A DNA stretch of 64,000 nt from contig JADYZZ010000059.1 of the NCBI GenBank assembly GCA_020852865.1, forward strand, positions 62,001 to 126,000, written 5' to 3'. This stretch comes from Rubrivivax sp. (GTDB lineage: Bacteria > Pseudomonadota > Gammaproteobacteria > Burkholderiales > Burkholderiaceae_C). The translations under genes were made by a program, and so were the position numbers. The notes under the pieces were generated by a model, which saw nothing but the letters and a program-made list of their open reading frames with translations, did not search any database and was not told the DNA's origin. Below, piece after piece: positions 1 to 9,430 of this stretch (positions are counted from its first letter, which is position 1; every line of letters begins with the position of its first letter).

Positions 1-719
1 ACGCGCTCGTAGACACGGCCGTCGACGAGCTCGAGGCGGTCGCTGGCCGGCACCAGCGGCGCGTCGCGCAGCGCCTCGACGCGCCGCGCATAGGCGGCCT
101 CGTCGGGCAGCTGGCGGCGCATCCAGGCATCGATGGCGGCGTCGTCGCGCTGCTGCAGCAGCTCGAGCGGCAGGCCCCACATGCGGCCGAAGCGGCGATT
201 GAAGGCGCGGATCGCACCGCGCAAGTCGGTGACCAGCAAGCCGTCGGCGGCCGACTCGAGCGTCGCCTGCAGCTCGGCCAGGCGCAGCTCGCGCTCGTCG
301 TCGGCGCGTTGCTCGGCACTGCGGTCGCGCACGACGACCAGCGCGTGCGCGCTGCCGCCGGCGGCGCCGGAGACGAGGTGGATGCTGCGGCTGGCGTGCA
401 CGACGCGCGCCGCGGCGCCCTCGTCCGGCGGCCCGCATGCCTGTGCCGCGCCCGACGCGCCCGCGAGCACGAGCGCGGCCTCGCTGCACAGATCGCCGGG
501 CTCGCCGCCGGCGGCCGCGGCCCAGTACGCCTCGTCCTCGGGCGACTGCAGCAGCGCGTCCGCCGCGCGGCCCACGAGCGCCTCGCGGGCACATCCGAAC
601 AGCCGCGCTGCGGCCGCGTTCGCGGCGTGCACGCGCAGCCCCGCCAGTTCGACCAGCCATGCCGCATCGGGCAGGGCGTCGAGCAGGGCCAGAGCGTCGG
701 GCACGCCGGGCTCGATCAC
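1..719 (-). CDS. PAS-domain signalling protein (partial, runs off left edge)
   Basis: Minus-strand open frame from GTG at 719; reads ...LVTDLRGAIRAFNRRFGRMWGLPLELLQQRDDAAIDAWMRRQLPDEAAYARRVEALRDAPLVPASDRLELVDGRVYER, typical PAS sensor sequence (LxDGRVYER). Confidence 0.65.
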   Translation of the reverse strand, partial: MIEPGVPDALALLDALPDAAWLVELAGLRVHAANAAAARLFGCAREALVGRAADALLQSPEDEAYWAAAAGGEPGDLCSEAALVLAGASGAAQACGPPDEGAAARVVHASRSIHLVSGAAGGSAHALVVVRDRSAEQRADDERELRLAELQATLESAADGLLVTDLRGAIRAFNRRFGRMWGLPLELLQQRDDAAIDAWMRRQLPDEAAYARRVEALRDAPLVPASDRLELVDGRVYER

Positions 720-735
720 GGTACCGGGGCGTGGG

Positions 736-2004
736 TTAGACCACCGCCATCGCGTCGTCCTGCGCGGCGGGCGCCGCCTGCCCGAGCGGCTCGAAGTAGT
801 AGTGCACGCGCGGGCGCGGATCGAGGTACTCGAGGGCCGGCGCCGGCAGCTTGCCCGCACCGAGACTGCGCCGGATGCCCACATCCGGCATCTCCTCGAG
901 GTCGAGCAGCAGCGCGTCGCTGCGCGCCACCTTCGCATCGTGCACGAGCACGCGCGGCTTGAGCGGCCGCGTCGAGTTCACGCTCACCACCAGCGCGTAG
1001 CGGTCGTCGGTCAGCTGTACCAGCGAGCCGGCCGGATACACGCCCATCATGCGGATGAAGGCATTGAGCACGCCGGCGTCGTAGCGCCCGCGCCCCTGTG
1101 CGAACAGCATCGCCACCGCTTCGTGCGGCGTGAGCGGCGGCACGCGCGTGGGCGGATTGCACAGGTTGTCGTAGCGGTTCACGAGCGCGACGATGCGGCT
1201 GGCCAGGGCGATGCGCTCGCCCGCCAGGCGCTGCGGAAAGCCGCTCGCGTCGGCATGCTCGTGGTGCTGCGCGATCACCGCCAGCGCGCCGCCGGCCAGA
1301 CCCATGCGCCGGCCCAGCGCGACGCCCTTGGCGACATGGTCGCGGTAGGCCGAGAGCTCGGCCGCGCTCGCTCCCACCTCCAGGTGCCGTACGCGCTCGG
1401 GCAGCTCGGACTTGCCGAGGTCGTGCATGAGCGCACCGACCCCCAACTCGAGCATCTCGTCGGCACCCAGCCCGAGCGCGCGGCCGAGCAGCAAGCCGAT
1501 GACGCTCACGTTGAGCGCGTGGGCGGCGGCGCGCTCGCCGCCGCTGCCGCCGACGAGCCGGATGCCGATGTCGTCGCCGACCAGCATCTTGTCCAGCAGG
1601 GCACGTGCCAGCGCCTCGGACTGGGCGCGCGATTCGGCCGGCCGCGCAGCCGCGGCGTCGCAGGCCTGGCGCCAGGCCGACGCGGCCTCGCCGAACTGGC
1701 GCTCGCATTGCTGCTGTGCCTCGCGCTGCGCGTCCAGCAGCTCGCGGTGCCGGCGTGTCGCCGCCTGGGCCGGCGATTCCGTCGGCGCGGTCGCCGCCGG
1801 CGCGGCAGCGTCCGGATCGGCCGGCCGGTCGCTGCGTTCGGGGCTCCAGCGCACCTGGGCCAGGCCGAGGCGCCGGATCACGGCGATCTGCTCGGCGCTG
1901 GCGATCTTGAAGCTGGACAAGGGGAACGGATGCGACAGCCAGCCGCCGTCCAGGTGGATGAACATCCCTACCTGCAGCCCGTCCACCGCAATCATGCTGC
2001 TCAT
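736..2004 (-). CDS. HD-GYP domain protein with N-terminal DUF3391 (putative c-di-GMP phosphodiesterase)
   Basis: MSSMIAVDGLQVGMFIHLDGGWLSHPFPLSSFKI N-terminus; HDLGKSELP, HHEHADASGFPQ (HD-GYP-like) motifs. Confidence 0.85.
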   Translation of the reverse strand: MSSMIAVDGLQVGMFIHLDGGWLSHPFPLSSFKIASAEQIAVIRRLGLAQVRWSPERSDRPADPDAAAPAATAPTESPAQAATRRHRELLDAQREAQQQCERQFGEAASAWRQACDAAAARPAESRAQSEALARALLDKMLVGDDIGIRLVGGSGGERAAAHALNVSVIGLLLGRALGLGADEMLELGVGALMHDLGKSELPERVRHLEVGASAAELSAYRDHVAKGVALGRRMGLAGGALAVIAQHHEHADASGFPQRLAGERIALASRIVALVNRYDNLCNPPTRVPPLTPHEAVAMLFAQGRGRYDAGVLNAFIRMMGVYPAGSLVQLTDDRYALVVSVNSTRPLKPRVLVHDAKVARSDALLLDLEEMPDVGIRRSLGAGKLPAPALEYLDPRPRVHYYFEPLGQAAPAAQDDAMAVV

Positions 2005-2236
2005 CGCCTGCGTGCTCCGCCTTGCCTGGTGCCGGACCGACTGGTGTTGCAGCCCAGCGACCGGTTTTCGGGCTCGGCCGGCAAGACTTGAGCGCGCGCC
2101 TTCGCCGACGCCGCGCAGCCGCCGGCGATGCGTGCGCGAGTTGGCGCGGCACGGCATCCGGCAAATCCCGCTTGTCGCGCCCGGCCGTCGGGGGCATCCT
2201 GCGGCGCCCACTGCAATCCCTTGCCGGAGATACACG

Positions 2237-3403
2237 ATGCAAGCTCTTCCCCGCGCAGCCGCCCTCGCCCTGGCCGTTGCCGCAGCACTGTGCGGCGGCG
2301 CCGCCGCGCAGACGCCCCCGCTCAAGGTCGGTCTGATGCTGCCCTACACCGGCACCTACGCTGCGCTGGGCGACATGATCGAGAAGGGCTTCAAGCTGTA
2401 CGTGCAGGAACAAGGCGGCAAGCTCGGCGGCCGCGAGATCCAGTACTTCAAGGTCGACGACGAGAGCGAGCCGAGCAAGGCGATCGACAACGCCAACAAG
2501 CTCGTCAAGCGCGACCAGGTCGACGTGCTCGTCGGCACCGTGCACTCGGGCGTGGCGCTGGCGATGGCGCGCGTGGCCAAGGAGAACAACACGCTGCTGA
2601 TCGTGCCCAACGCGGGCGCGGGCGACATCACCGGCGCGCAGTGCGCGCCCAACATCTTCCGCTCGAGCTTCAGCAACTGGCAGCCCGGCTACGGCTCGGG
2701 CGTGGTCGCCGCCGGCAAGGGCTACAAGCGCGCGATCACCATCACCTGGAGCTACGCCGCCGGGGCCGAGGCCGTCAAGGGCTTCACGGAAGGCTTCGAG
2801 AAGGGCGGCGGCAAGGTCATCAAGGACCTCAGCCTGCCGTTCCCGAACGTCGAGTTCCAGGCCCTGCTCACCGAGATCGCGGCGCAGAAGCCCGACGTCG
2901 TGTTCGCGTTCTTCGCCGGCGGCGGTGCACCCAAGTTCCTCAAGGACTACGACGCCGCGGGCCTCAAGAAGAGCATTCCGTTCATCGCCTCGGGCTTCGT
3001 CACCGACGGCACGCTCGAGGCAGCCGGTCCGAGCGGCCAGGGCGTGCTGACGACGCTGCACTATGCCGACAACATCGACACGCCGCGCAACAACGCCTTC
3101 CGCAAGAGCTTCGCGCTCGCCTACAAGGCCAACGCCGACGTCTATGCGGTGCAGGGCTACGACGCGGCGCAGATGCTCGGCATCGGCCTGAGCGCCGTCA
3201 AGGGCGACTTCGCCAAGCGCGAGGCGCTGCAGGCGGCCATGGCCAAGGCCGTGATCGACAGCCCACGCGGCAAGTTCTCGCTGTCGCGCCAGCACAACCC
3301 GGTGCAGGACATCTTCCTGCGCGAAGCCAAGGGCATGAACAACGAGTTCCGCAGCGTCGCCGTCAAGGCCCTGGCCGACCCCGGCCGCGGCTGCAAGATG
3401 TAG
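2237..3403 (+). CDS. ABC transporter substrate-binding protein (branched-chain amino acid / aromatic type, LivK-like)
   Basis: Signal peptide then LKVGLMLPYTGTYAALGDMIEKGFKLYVQEQGGKLGGREIQYFKVDDES; Peripla_BP_6-like. Confidence 0.9.
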   Translation: MQALPRAAALALAVAAALCGGAAAQTPPLKVGLMLPYTGTYAALGDMIEKGFKLYVQEQGGKLGGREIQYFKVDDESEPSKAIDNANKLVKRDQVDVLVGTVHSGVALAMARVAKENNTLLIVPNAGAGDITGAQCAPNIFRSSFSNWQPGYGSGVVAAGKGYKRAITITWSYAAGAEAVKGFTEGFEKGGGKVIKDLSLPFPNVEFQALLTEIAAQKPDVVFAFFAGGGAPKFLKDYDAAGLKKSIPFIASGFVTDGTLEAAGPSGQGVLTTLHYADNIDTPRNNAFRKSFALAYKANADVYAVQGYDAAQMLGIGLSAVKGDFAKREALQAAMAKAVIDSPRGKFSLSRQHNPVQDIFLREAKGMNNEFRSVAVKALADPGRGCKM

Positions 3404-3419
3404 CGCGGCCGCGGGTACG

Positions 3420-4295
3420 TCAGCGACGCGCCAGCGCCAGCCCCAGCAGGTACAGGCCGCTGGCGACCACCACCAGCGCACCGGCAACGACGTAGGCGTC
3501 GGGCACCTGGCCGAAGACGAGCCAGCCGGCCAGCGTCATGTAGAGGATCTGCTGATAGAGGAAAGGCCCGAGCAGCGCCGCCGATGCGTGGCGGTGCGCG
3601 CGTGCGACGCACAGATGCCCGACGCCGCCGGCCAGCCCGGTGAACGCGATCACGCCCCAGCTGGGCAGGTCGGCCGGCCAGCGCCAGTCCGCCAGCGCGA
3701 ACGGCGCAAGCACCAGTGCGGCCACGCCGGCCGACAGCCACTGCATCGACTCGGGCGTTTCGCTGGCCGCCATGCGGCGCGTCAGCAGGTTGAAGCAGGC
3801 CGTGATCAGGGCGTTGGCCGCCGACAGCAAGATCGCCCAGTGAAAGGCATACGTGCCCGGACGAATGACCAGCAGCACGCCGACGAAACCGGCAGCCACG
3901 GCCAGCCAGCGTCGGACATCGAGCCGCTCGTGCAGCCACCAGGCCGACAGCAGCGCGATGACGATCGGCACCGAGAACGTCATCGCGCCGGTCTCGGCCA
4001 GCTGCAGGTACTGCAGGGCCCAGAAGTTGAGTCCGGTCATCGCGGCGAGCAGGGCGCCGCGCAGCCACTGCAGCCGCGCGCTGTGCACGCGTACGAGCGC
4101 GCTGCCGCGGGCCGGCGCCAGCAGCGCGCCCATCACCAGCACGTGCATGACGAAGCGCAGCCAAGCCACCTGCACCACCGGCAACGTGAGCACGAGCCAC
4201 TTGGCCGCGGCGTCGAGCGCGGCGAAGGCGACGGTCGCGAGGCTGACCAGCGCGATGCCGATGCGCCGCCCGGCCGCCTCGTCGGGGTTCAGCAT
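3420..4295 (-). CDS. DMT/EamA family transporter
   Basis: Multiple hydrophobic helices, two EamA repeats (AALDAAAKWLVLTLPVVQVAWLRF; LIVLLSAWWLHERLDVRRW-like). Confidence 0.85.
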   Translation of the reverse strand: MLNPDEAAGRRIGIALVSLATVAFAALDAAAKWLVLTLPVVQVAWLRFVMHVLVMGALLAPARGSALVRVHSARLQWLRGALLAAMTGLNFWALQYLQLAETGAMTFSVPIVIALLSAWWLHERLDVRRWLAVAAGFVGVLLVIRPGTYAFHWAILLSAANALITACFNLLTRRMAASETPESMQWLSAGVAALVLAPFALADWRWPADLPSWGVIAFTGLAGGVGHLCVARAHRHASAALLGPFLYQQILYMTLAGWLVFGQVPDAYVVAGALVVVASGLYLLGLALARR

Positions 4296-4384
4296 GGTTG
4301 GCCCGCAGCGTGCACCGGGCCATGGTAGCCGGCCTCGTGCACGCCCGTAGACTTCGCGACATCGCAGCAGGCGGGAGACCGACC

Positions 4385-4684
4385 GTGATCCTCGAAGTCG
4401 CCGACATCCGCATCGCACCGGGCCGGCAGGCCGCCTTCGACGCGGCGATCCGGCGCGGGCTCGAGACCGTGATCGCGCAGGCGCGCGGCATGAAGGGCTG
4501 GAAGGTCAACCGCTGCGTCGAGCGCCCCGAGCGCTACCTGCTGACGATCTTCTGGGACACGCTCGAGGACCACAGCGTGCACTTTCGCGGCGGGCCGCTG
4601 TTCGCCCAGTGGCGCGCCATCGTCGGCCCGTTCTTCGCCGAGCCGCCGCTCGTCGAGCACTTCGAGTTGATCGCCAAGTCGTGA
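4385..4684 (+). CDS. Antibiotic biosynthesis monooxygenase (ABM)-like protein
   Basis: 100-codon ORF from GTG: VILEVADIRIAPGRQAAFDAAIRRGLETVIAQARGMKGWKVNRCVERPERYLLTIFWDTLEDHSVHFR, ABM fold signature. Confidence 0.75.
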   Translation: MILEVADIRIAPGRQAAFDAAIRRGLETVIAQARGMKGWKVNRCVERPERYLLTIFWDTLEDHSVHFRGGPLFAQWRAIVGPFFAEPPLVEHFELIAKS

Positions 4685-6120
4685 GCGCCGCGGCCCGGCG
4701 CGCGCAGGCGCTGGCCGCGGCGCGCGCGCACTTCGACAGCGGGGCCTTCGTGCGCGACCTGGCACGCCGGGTGGCGATCCGCACCGAGAGCCAGGACCCG
4801 GCAGCCGGGCCCGCGCTGCAGAGCTATCTCGCCGACGAACTCGCGCCGACGCTGGCGGCGCTGGGCTTTCGCCACCGCATCCACGCCAATCCCGTGCCGC
4901 ACGGCGGCCCGCTGCTGGTGGCCGAGCGCCACGAGGGCGACGCGCTGCCGACGATCCTGATCTACGGCCACGGCGACGTCGTGCGCGGCCAGGACGCGGC
5001 GTGGACGCGCGGCGCCGGCCCCTGGCGGCTCGTGCAGGACGGCGAGCGTCTCTACGGTCGCGGCAGCGCCGACAACAAGGGGCAGCACAGCATCAATCTG
5101 GCCGCGCTGGCGCAGGTGCTGGCGCTGCGCGGCGCCCTCGGCTTCAACTGCAAGTGGCTGGTCGAGACCGGCGAGGAGACCGGCTCGCCCGGCCTGGCCG
5201 CATTCTGCGTCGCCGAGCGCGACGCGCTGGCCGCCGATGCGCTCATCGCCAGCGACGGCCCGCGCCTTGCGCGCGCGCGGCCCACCGTCTTCCTCGGCGC
5301 GCGCGGTGTCGCCAATTTCGAGCTCTCGCTCACGCTGCGCGCCGGCGCCCACCACTCGGGCAACTGGGGCGGGCTGCTGCGCAACCCCGGCACCGTGCTC
5401 GCCAACGCCATCGCCTCGATGGTCGACGGGCGCGGGCGCATCCTCGTGCCGGCATTGCGCCCGCCGCCGATCCCGGCCAACGTGCGCGCGGCACTGGCCG
5501 GCATCGAGTTCGGCGGCGCCCCTGGCGACCCCGCGGTCGACCCGGACTGGGGCGAGGAAGGCCTCACGCCCGCCGAGCGCGTGATCGCCTGGAACACGCT
5601 CGAAGTGCTGGCGATGGTCACCGGCGACCCCGAGCACCCGGTGAACGCGATTCCCGCGCACGCGCGCGCGGCGATGCACATGCGCTTCGTCGTCGGCACC
5701 GAGGTCTGCCGCGACGCCGCCACGCTGCGTGCCGCACTGCGTGCGCATCTGGCGGCGCAAGGCCATGGCGACGTCGAAGTCGGCGCGCCGCTGATCATGG
5801 CGGCGACCCGGCTCGACCCGGACAACGCCTGGGTGCGCTTCGCGCTGGCGTCGGTCGCGCGCAGCACCGGCCGGCCGCCGGTGCTGCTGCCCAACCTGGG
5901 CGGTTCGCTGCCCAACGACGTGTTCGCCGACCTCCTCGGCCTGCCCACGGTGTGGGTGCCGCACAGCTACCCGGCGTGCAGCCAGCATGCGCCCGACGAG
6001 CACCTGCTCGCCCCGGTGGCGCGCGAGGCGCTCGAGATCATGACGGGGCTGTTCTGGGATCTGGGCGACGAGGCCGAGGTGCTGCCGCGGCGCACGGGCC
6101 TGCGGCGCAACACGCCCTGA
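4681..6120 (+). CDS. M20 family metallopeptidase
   Basis: IYGHGDVV, LYGRGSADNKGQH, ETGEETGSPGL, AHHSGNWGG motifs; GTG start overlaps the previous stop (GTGA). Confidence 0.9.
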   Translation: MSAAARRAQALAAARAHFDSGAFVRDLARRVAIRTESQDPAAGPALQSYLADELAPTLAALGFRHRIHANPVPHGGPLLVAERHEGDALPTILIYGHGDVVRGQDAAWTRGAGPWRLVQDGERLYGRGSADNKGQHSINLAALAQVLALRGALGFNCKWLVETGEETGSPGLAAFCVAERDALAADALIASDGPRLARARPTVFLGARGVANFELSLTLRAGAHHSGNWGGLLRNPGTVLANAIASMVDGRGRILVPALRPPPIPANVRAALAGIEFGGAPGDPAVDPDWGEEGLTPAERVIAWNTLEVLAMVTGDPEHPVNAIPAHARAAMHMRFVVGTEVCRDAATLRAALRAHLAAQGHGDVEVGAPLIMAATRLDPDNAWVRFALASVARSTGRPPVLLPNLGGSLPNDVFADLLGLPTVWVPHSYPACSQHAPDEHLLAPVAREALEIMTGLFWDLGDEAEVLPRRTGLRRNTP

Positions 6121-6207
6121 CAAGGCGGTGCGCGCGGGCCGCGGGGCGGGCGTGATACTCGCCGCCGGGCCGGCATCGCCGGCACCATCTTCGAAGGAGG
6201 CGCTGCC

Positions 6208-7089
6208 ATGGCCACTGCCGCCAAGAAGGCCCTCGGCCTGCACATCGGACTCGACCGCGTCGACGCCAAGGCCTACGAGGGCTGGGACGGCCCGCTCGCG
6301 GCCTGCGAGAACGACGCACGCGACCTGGCCGCGGTCGCGCGCGCCCAGGGCATGAGGCCGAGCGTGCTGCTCACCAAGACGGCCACGCGGGGCGCCGTGC
6401 TGCGCGGCATGCGCGCCGCGGCGCGTGCGCTCGCGGCCGGCGACCTGTTCTTCCTCACCTACTCGGGCCACGGCGGCCAGGTGCGCGACGCCAGCGGCGA
6501 CGAGCCCGACAAGAAGGACGAGACCTGGTGCCTGTTCGACGGCCAGCTGATCGACGACGAGCTGTACTGCGAGCTCGCGCAGTTCAAGCCCGGCGTGCGC
6601 ATCCTCGTGCTCTCCGACAGCTGCCACAGCGGCACCGTGACGCGCGAGCGCTTCGACGCGCCGGCGCCGGGCTGGCGTGCCAAGCTGCTGCCGCCGGCGA
6701 TCGCCGACCGCGTGTACCGCGCGCATGCCGCGTTCTACGATCAGCTCCAGCGCGACGTGACGCAGCGCAGCGGCGGCCGGCCGGCGGATCCCGACGCCGC
6801 ACCGGCACAGGTGGCGGTGAGCGCGCGCCTGAGCGCGATCGCGGCGGGCTTCCCCGCGGCCTGCATCCTCATCTCCGGCTGCCAGGACAACCAGACCGCG
6901 CTCGACGGCGAGCACAACGGTGCCTTCACCGAGCAGCTGCCGAGGGTATGGGACCACGGTGCCTTCAAGGGCAACCACGCGAGCTTTCACGCGCGCATCA
7001 AGGCGCGCATGCCGGCCCGCCAGACGCCGAATCTCGTCACCCTCGGCAGCGCGGGCGCCTTCGTCGCGCAGCGGCCGTTCACGGTCTGA
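6208..7089 (+). CDS. Caspase-like (metacaspase, C14) domain protein
   Basis: [12 protein letters not shown] (His) and [17 protein letters not shown] (Cys) catalytic dyad motifs. Confidence 0.85.
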   Translation: MATAAKKALGLHIGLDRVDAKAYEGWDGPLAACENDARDLAAVARAQGMRPSVLLTKTATRGAVLRGMRAAARALAAGDLFFLTYSGHGGQVRDASGDEPDKKDETWCLFDGQLIDDELYCELAQFKPGVRILVLSDSCHSGTVTRERFDAPAPGWRAKLLPPAIADRVYRAHAAFYDQLQRDVTQRSGGRPADPDAAPAQVAVSARLSAIAAGFPAACILISGCQDNQTALDGEHNGAFTEQLPRVWDHGAFKGNHASFHARIKARMPARQTPNLVTLGSAGAFVAQRPFTV

Positions 7090-7173
7090 CGCCCAGCGCC
7101 GCGGCGCACCGGCGCTCGGGCAGGTCGGGCCCTGCCGCCTTGCTCGGGCCCGTGCGGGACCGGCCCCGGTTGC

Positions 7174-8991
7174 TCAGAAACTCGTCTTGGTCTTGACGAG
7201 GAACTGCAGCCGGCTCACATCGGCGGGCGCACGCACCGGGAATGCGAGGTCGACGTGCAGCACGTTGCTGAAGGCCGAGCGCGTGCTGACGATGCGCAGA
7301 CCCAGGCCGACGTTGCCGAGCCAGCGCGCAGGCGTGGTGCCGGCGACCGCGCCACCCCAGGCGCGCCCGTAGTCCATGTACGCGGCACCCCCGATGCGAA
7401 ACAGCTGCCAGACGTACAGATCGGTGTAGAAGCGCTCCTCGACGGTGACGAGCGCGCGCCGCGTGCCGCTCTGGTAGCGCAGCGGGTAGCCGCGCAGGCC
7501 GTTGTCGCCGCCCAGCGTTGCCAGATCCTCGAGCGCGGGCCGCGTCAACGTGTCGGACGCGGCCGAGGCGTAGAACAGCCAGCGCGGACTCTGCCTCAGG
7601 TAGAACTGGGCCTGCAGGCCCAGGCGCTGGCGCTGCACGCGGCCGTCGAGGTACTGACCCGAGAGGCTGGCCGCGGTCATCAGCAGCCGATCGTCGACGG
7701 GCTCGAAGCCGCGGCTCAGCGTCGCGGCATAAAGCGGGCCCGACGCGTCCGAGCCGAGCACCGGCGTCGCCGCCCCGAGTTCGAGCGTCGCGCGCAGGCC
7801 GAGCGCGAAGAACTCGGGCTGCCCGATGAGATTGCGGTTGAGCTGGCGCTCGAAGCGATCCTCGAGCAGTTCGAGCCGCACGAAGGGTGCCACGAGATGC
7901 TGCTCGGCGGGCAGCTGCGAAGGCGCGGCGCGGCCGGGCACGAAGGCATAGCGGTCCTCGCGCAGCCAGACGCCGAGCGAGGCGCGCCGCACCCAGCCCT
8001 CGACCAGGCCATGCGACAGGCCCCCGAAGACCTCCGCGCGGCGCTGGCGGTGGCGGAACTGCGCGATCGCGGCGCCGCCGCCGTAGACCGAGTCGATCTC
8101 GTCGCTGCGCGTGGCGCTCACCCCCGCAGCCCAGCGCGCGTCGAGGCGGTAGAACGGACGCACGAAGGAGATGCTGTCGCTGCCGCCGTCGCTGCTCGTG
8201 CGGTGCGCCAGCCGCAGCGACGCCCAGGTGCCGAAGGCGCGCGGGTTCTCCAGCGCAAACTCGCGGCTCGTGCGATCGACATCGCGCGAACGGCCCAGGC
8301 GCAGCGACACGCCGGTGCCGAGCAGGTTGTACTCGGCCAGGCGGATCCCGCTCGTGTTGACGCCGCCCTGCCGGCTGGCGCTGATACCGGGGTCGAGCGA
8401 CCAGGTGTCGCGCGGGAGCACCTCGATGTCGACGACGCCGTCGTGCACCGCCAGCGCGCGGATCTGCACGTCGTAGAGGAAGTTGTTGGCACGCAGCAGG
8501 CGCTCGGTCTCCTCGATCGCCTGGGCGCTCACGCGCTGGCCCGGCTTGAACAGAAGCGCGCGCTCGATGACCGCGGGACGCGTCGGGATGTGCAGGCGGT
8601 TGGCCAGGCGAAACAGCCAGCGGTCCTCGAGCGGATTGCCGGCATCGAAGATCTGTTGCGCCGAGACGCGCACCTGGCCGATCGTGGCGCCGGCGGCCTC
8701 GAGTTCGGCGAAGCTCGGCAGCGCCCGGGACTGGCCCGGCGACTGGCCTGATGACGGGCCTGGTGGCGGACCTGATGAGGGGCCTGGTGAGGGTGCTGGC
8801 GGTGGTCCAGGCGGCCGGGCCGGCAGCTCGGCAGTCGACCCTCCGGGCGCCGCGCCCGCTGCCGATGCATCCGCCGCGCGCGCCGCAGATGCGCGCGCGC
8901 TGCCGTCCGTATCGGCGGCCATTGCCGACAGCGAGACGAGCGCGCCAGCGGCCGCCGCAGCGAGACGGTGTCGCAGGATCGGCCGCGGCAT
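7174..8991 (-). CDS. Omp85/BamA-TamA-like outer membrane protein with Pro/Gly-rich N-terminal linker
   Basis: Signal peptide, POTRA-like segment (ERALLFKPGQRVSAQAIEETERLLRANNFLYDVQIRA), C-terminal beta-barrel ending ...FLVKTKTSF. Confidence 0.75.
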   Translation of the reverse strand: MPRPILRHRLAAAAAGALVSLSAMAADTDGSARASAARAADASAAGAAPGGSTAELPARPPGPPPAPSPGPSSGPPPGPSSGQSPGQSRALPSFAELEAAGATIGQVRVSAQQIFDAGNPLEDRWLFRLANRLHIPTRPAVIERALLFKPGQRVSAQAIEETERLLRANNFLYDVQIRALAVHDGVVDIEVLPRDTWSLDPGISASRQGGVNTSGIRLAEYNLLGTGVSLRLGRSRDVDRTSREFALENPRAFGTWASLRLAHRTSSDGGSDSISFVRPFYRLDARWAAGVSATRSDEIDSVYGGGAAIAQFRHRQRRAEVFGGLSHGLVEGWVRRASLGVWLREDRYAFVPGRAAPSQLPAEQHLVAPFVRLELLEDRFERQLNRNLIGQPEFFALGLRATLELGAATPVLGSDASGPLYAATLSRGFEPVDDRLLMTAASLSGQYLDGRVQRQRLGLQAQFYLRQSPRWLFYASAASDTLTRPALEDLATLGGDNGLRGYPLRYQSGTRRALVTVEERFYTDLYVWQLFRIGGAAYMDYGRAWGGAVAGTTPARWLGNVGLGLRIVSTRSAFSNVLHVDLAFPVRAPADVSRLQFLVKTKTSF

Positions 8992-9078
8992 CGATCCGAG
9001 TGTAGGCGGCTCGCGTCCACACGCCCGACCAAGCGCCCATCGAGGCGCCCATCGAGGCGCCTGGGTCGCCGTCGCCGA

Positions 9079-9417
9079 TTACACGCGCCGCGCGAACGGG
9101 CCCAGCAGCAGCCGCTCGAGTGCATCGAGCCGGCGCTCGACGTCGCGCGAGTCGAGCATGGAGCGGCGCGCCGCGCCGGCCTGCACGGCGGCAGCGTAGC
9201 CCAGGCGCAAGGCATCGAACGGCAGGCAGGCCAGCGCGCGCACGCTCGCGCGCGCTGCGTCCAGACCGAGCCGGCCATCGACGACCGCCGGCCGGAAACC
9301 AGGCGCTGAATGCAGGCGTGTGCTCACAAGCAACTCCGGATTCAGTGGCAACGCGCGCACTCTAGGGTAAACCCCAGGATGCAAATAGACGTGCCTGCCC
9401 AGACGCCAGCGCCTCAA
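9079..9417 (-). CDS. Hypothetical protein
   Basis: 112-aa ORF with plausible composition between flanking genes; no recognised motif. Confidence 0.35.
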   Translation of the reverse strand: MRRWRLGRHVYLHPGVYPRVRALPLNPELLVSTRLHSAPGFRPAVVDGRLGLDAARASVRALACLPFDALRLGYAAAVQAGAARRSMLDSRDVERRLDALERLLLGPFARRV

Positions 9418-9430
9418 TCCATCCTGGAAG

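Noticed and set aside
716-3487. 923-aa minus-strand ORF
   Set aside because: Antisense/out-of-frame shadow of the binding protein and HD-GYP genes; no domain signature.
4534-6990. 818-aa minus-strand ORF
   Set aside because: Antisense to the M20 peptidase and caspase genes; shadow ORF.
9030-9062. Short tandem GCGCCCATCGAG repeat
   Set aside because: Only about three 12-bp units; insufficient to support a functional claim.
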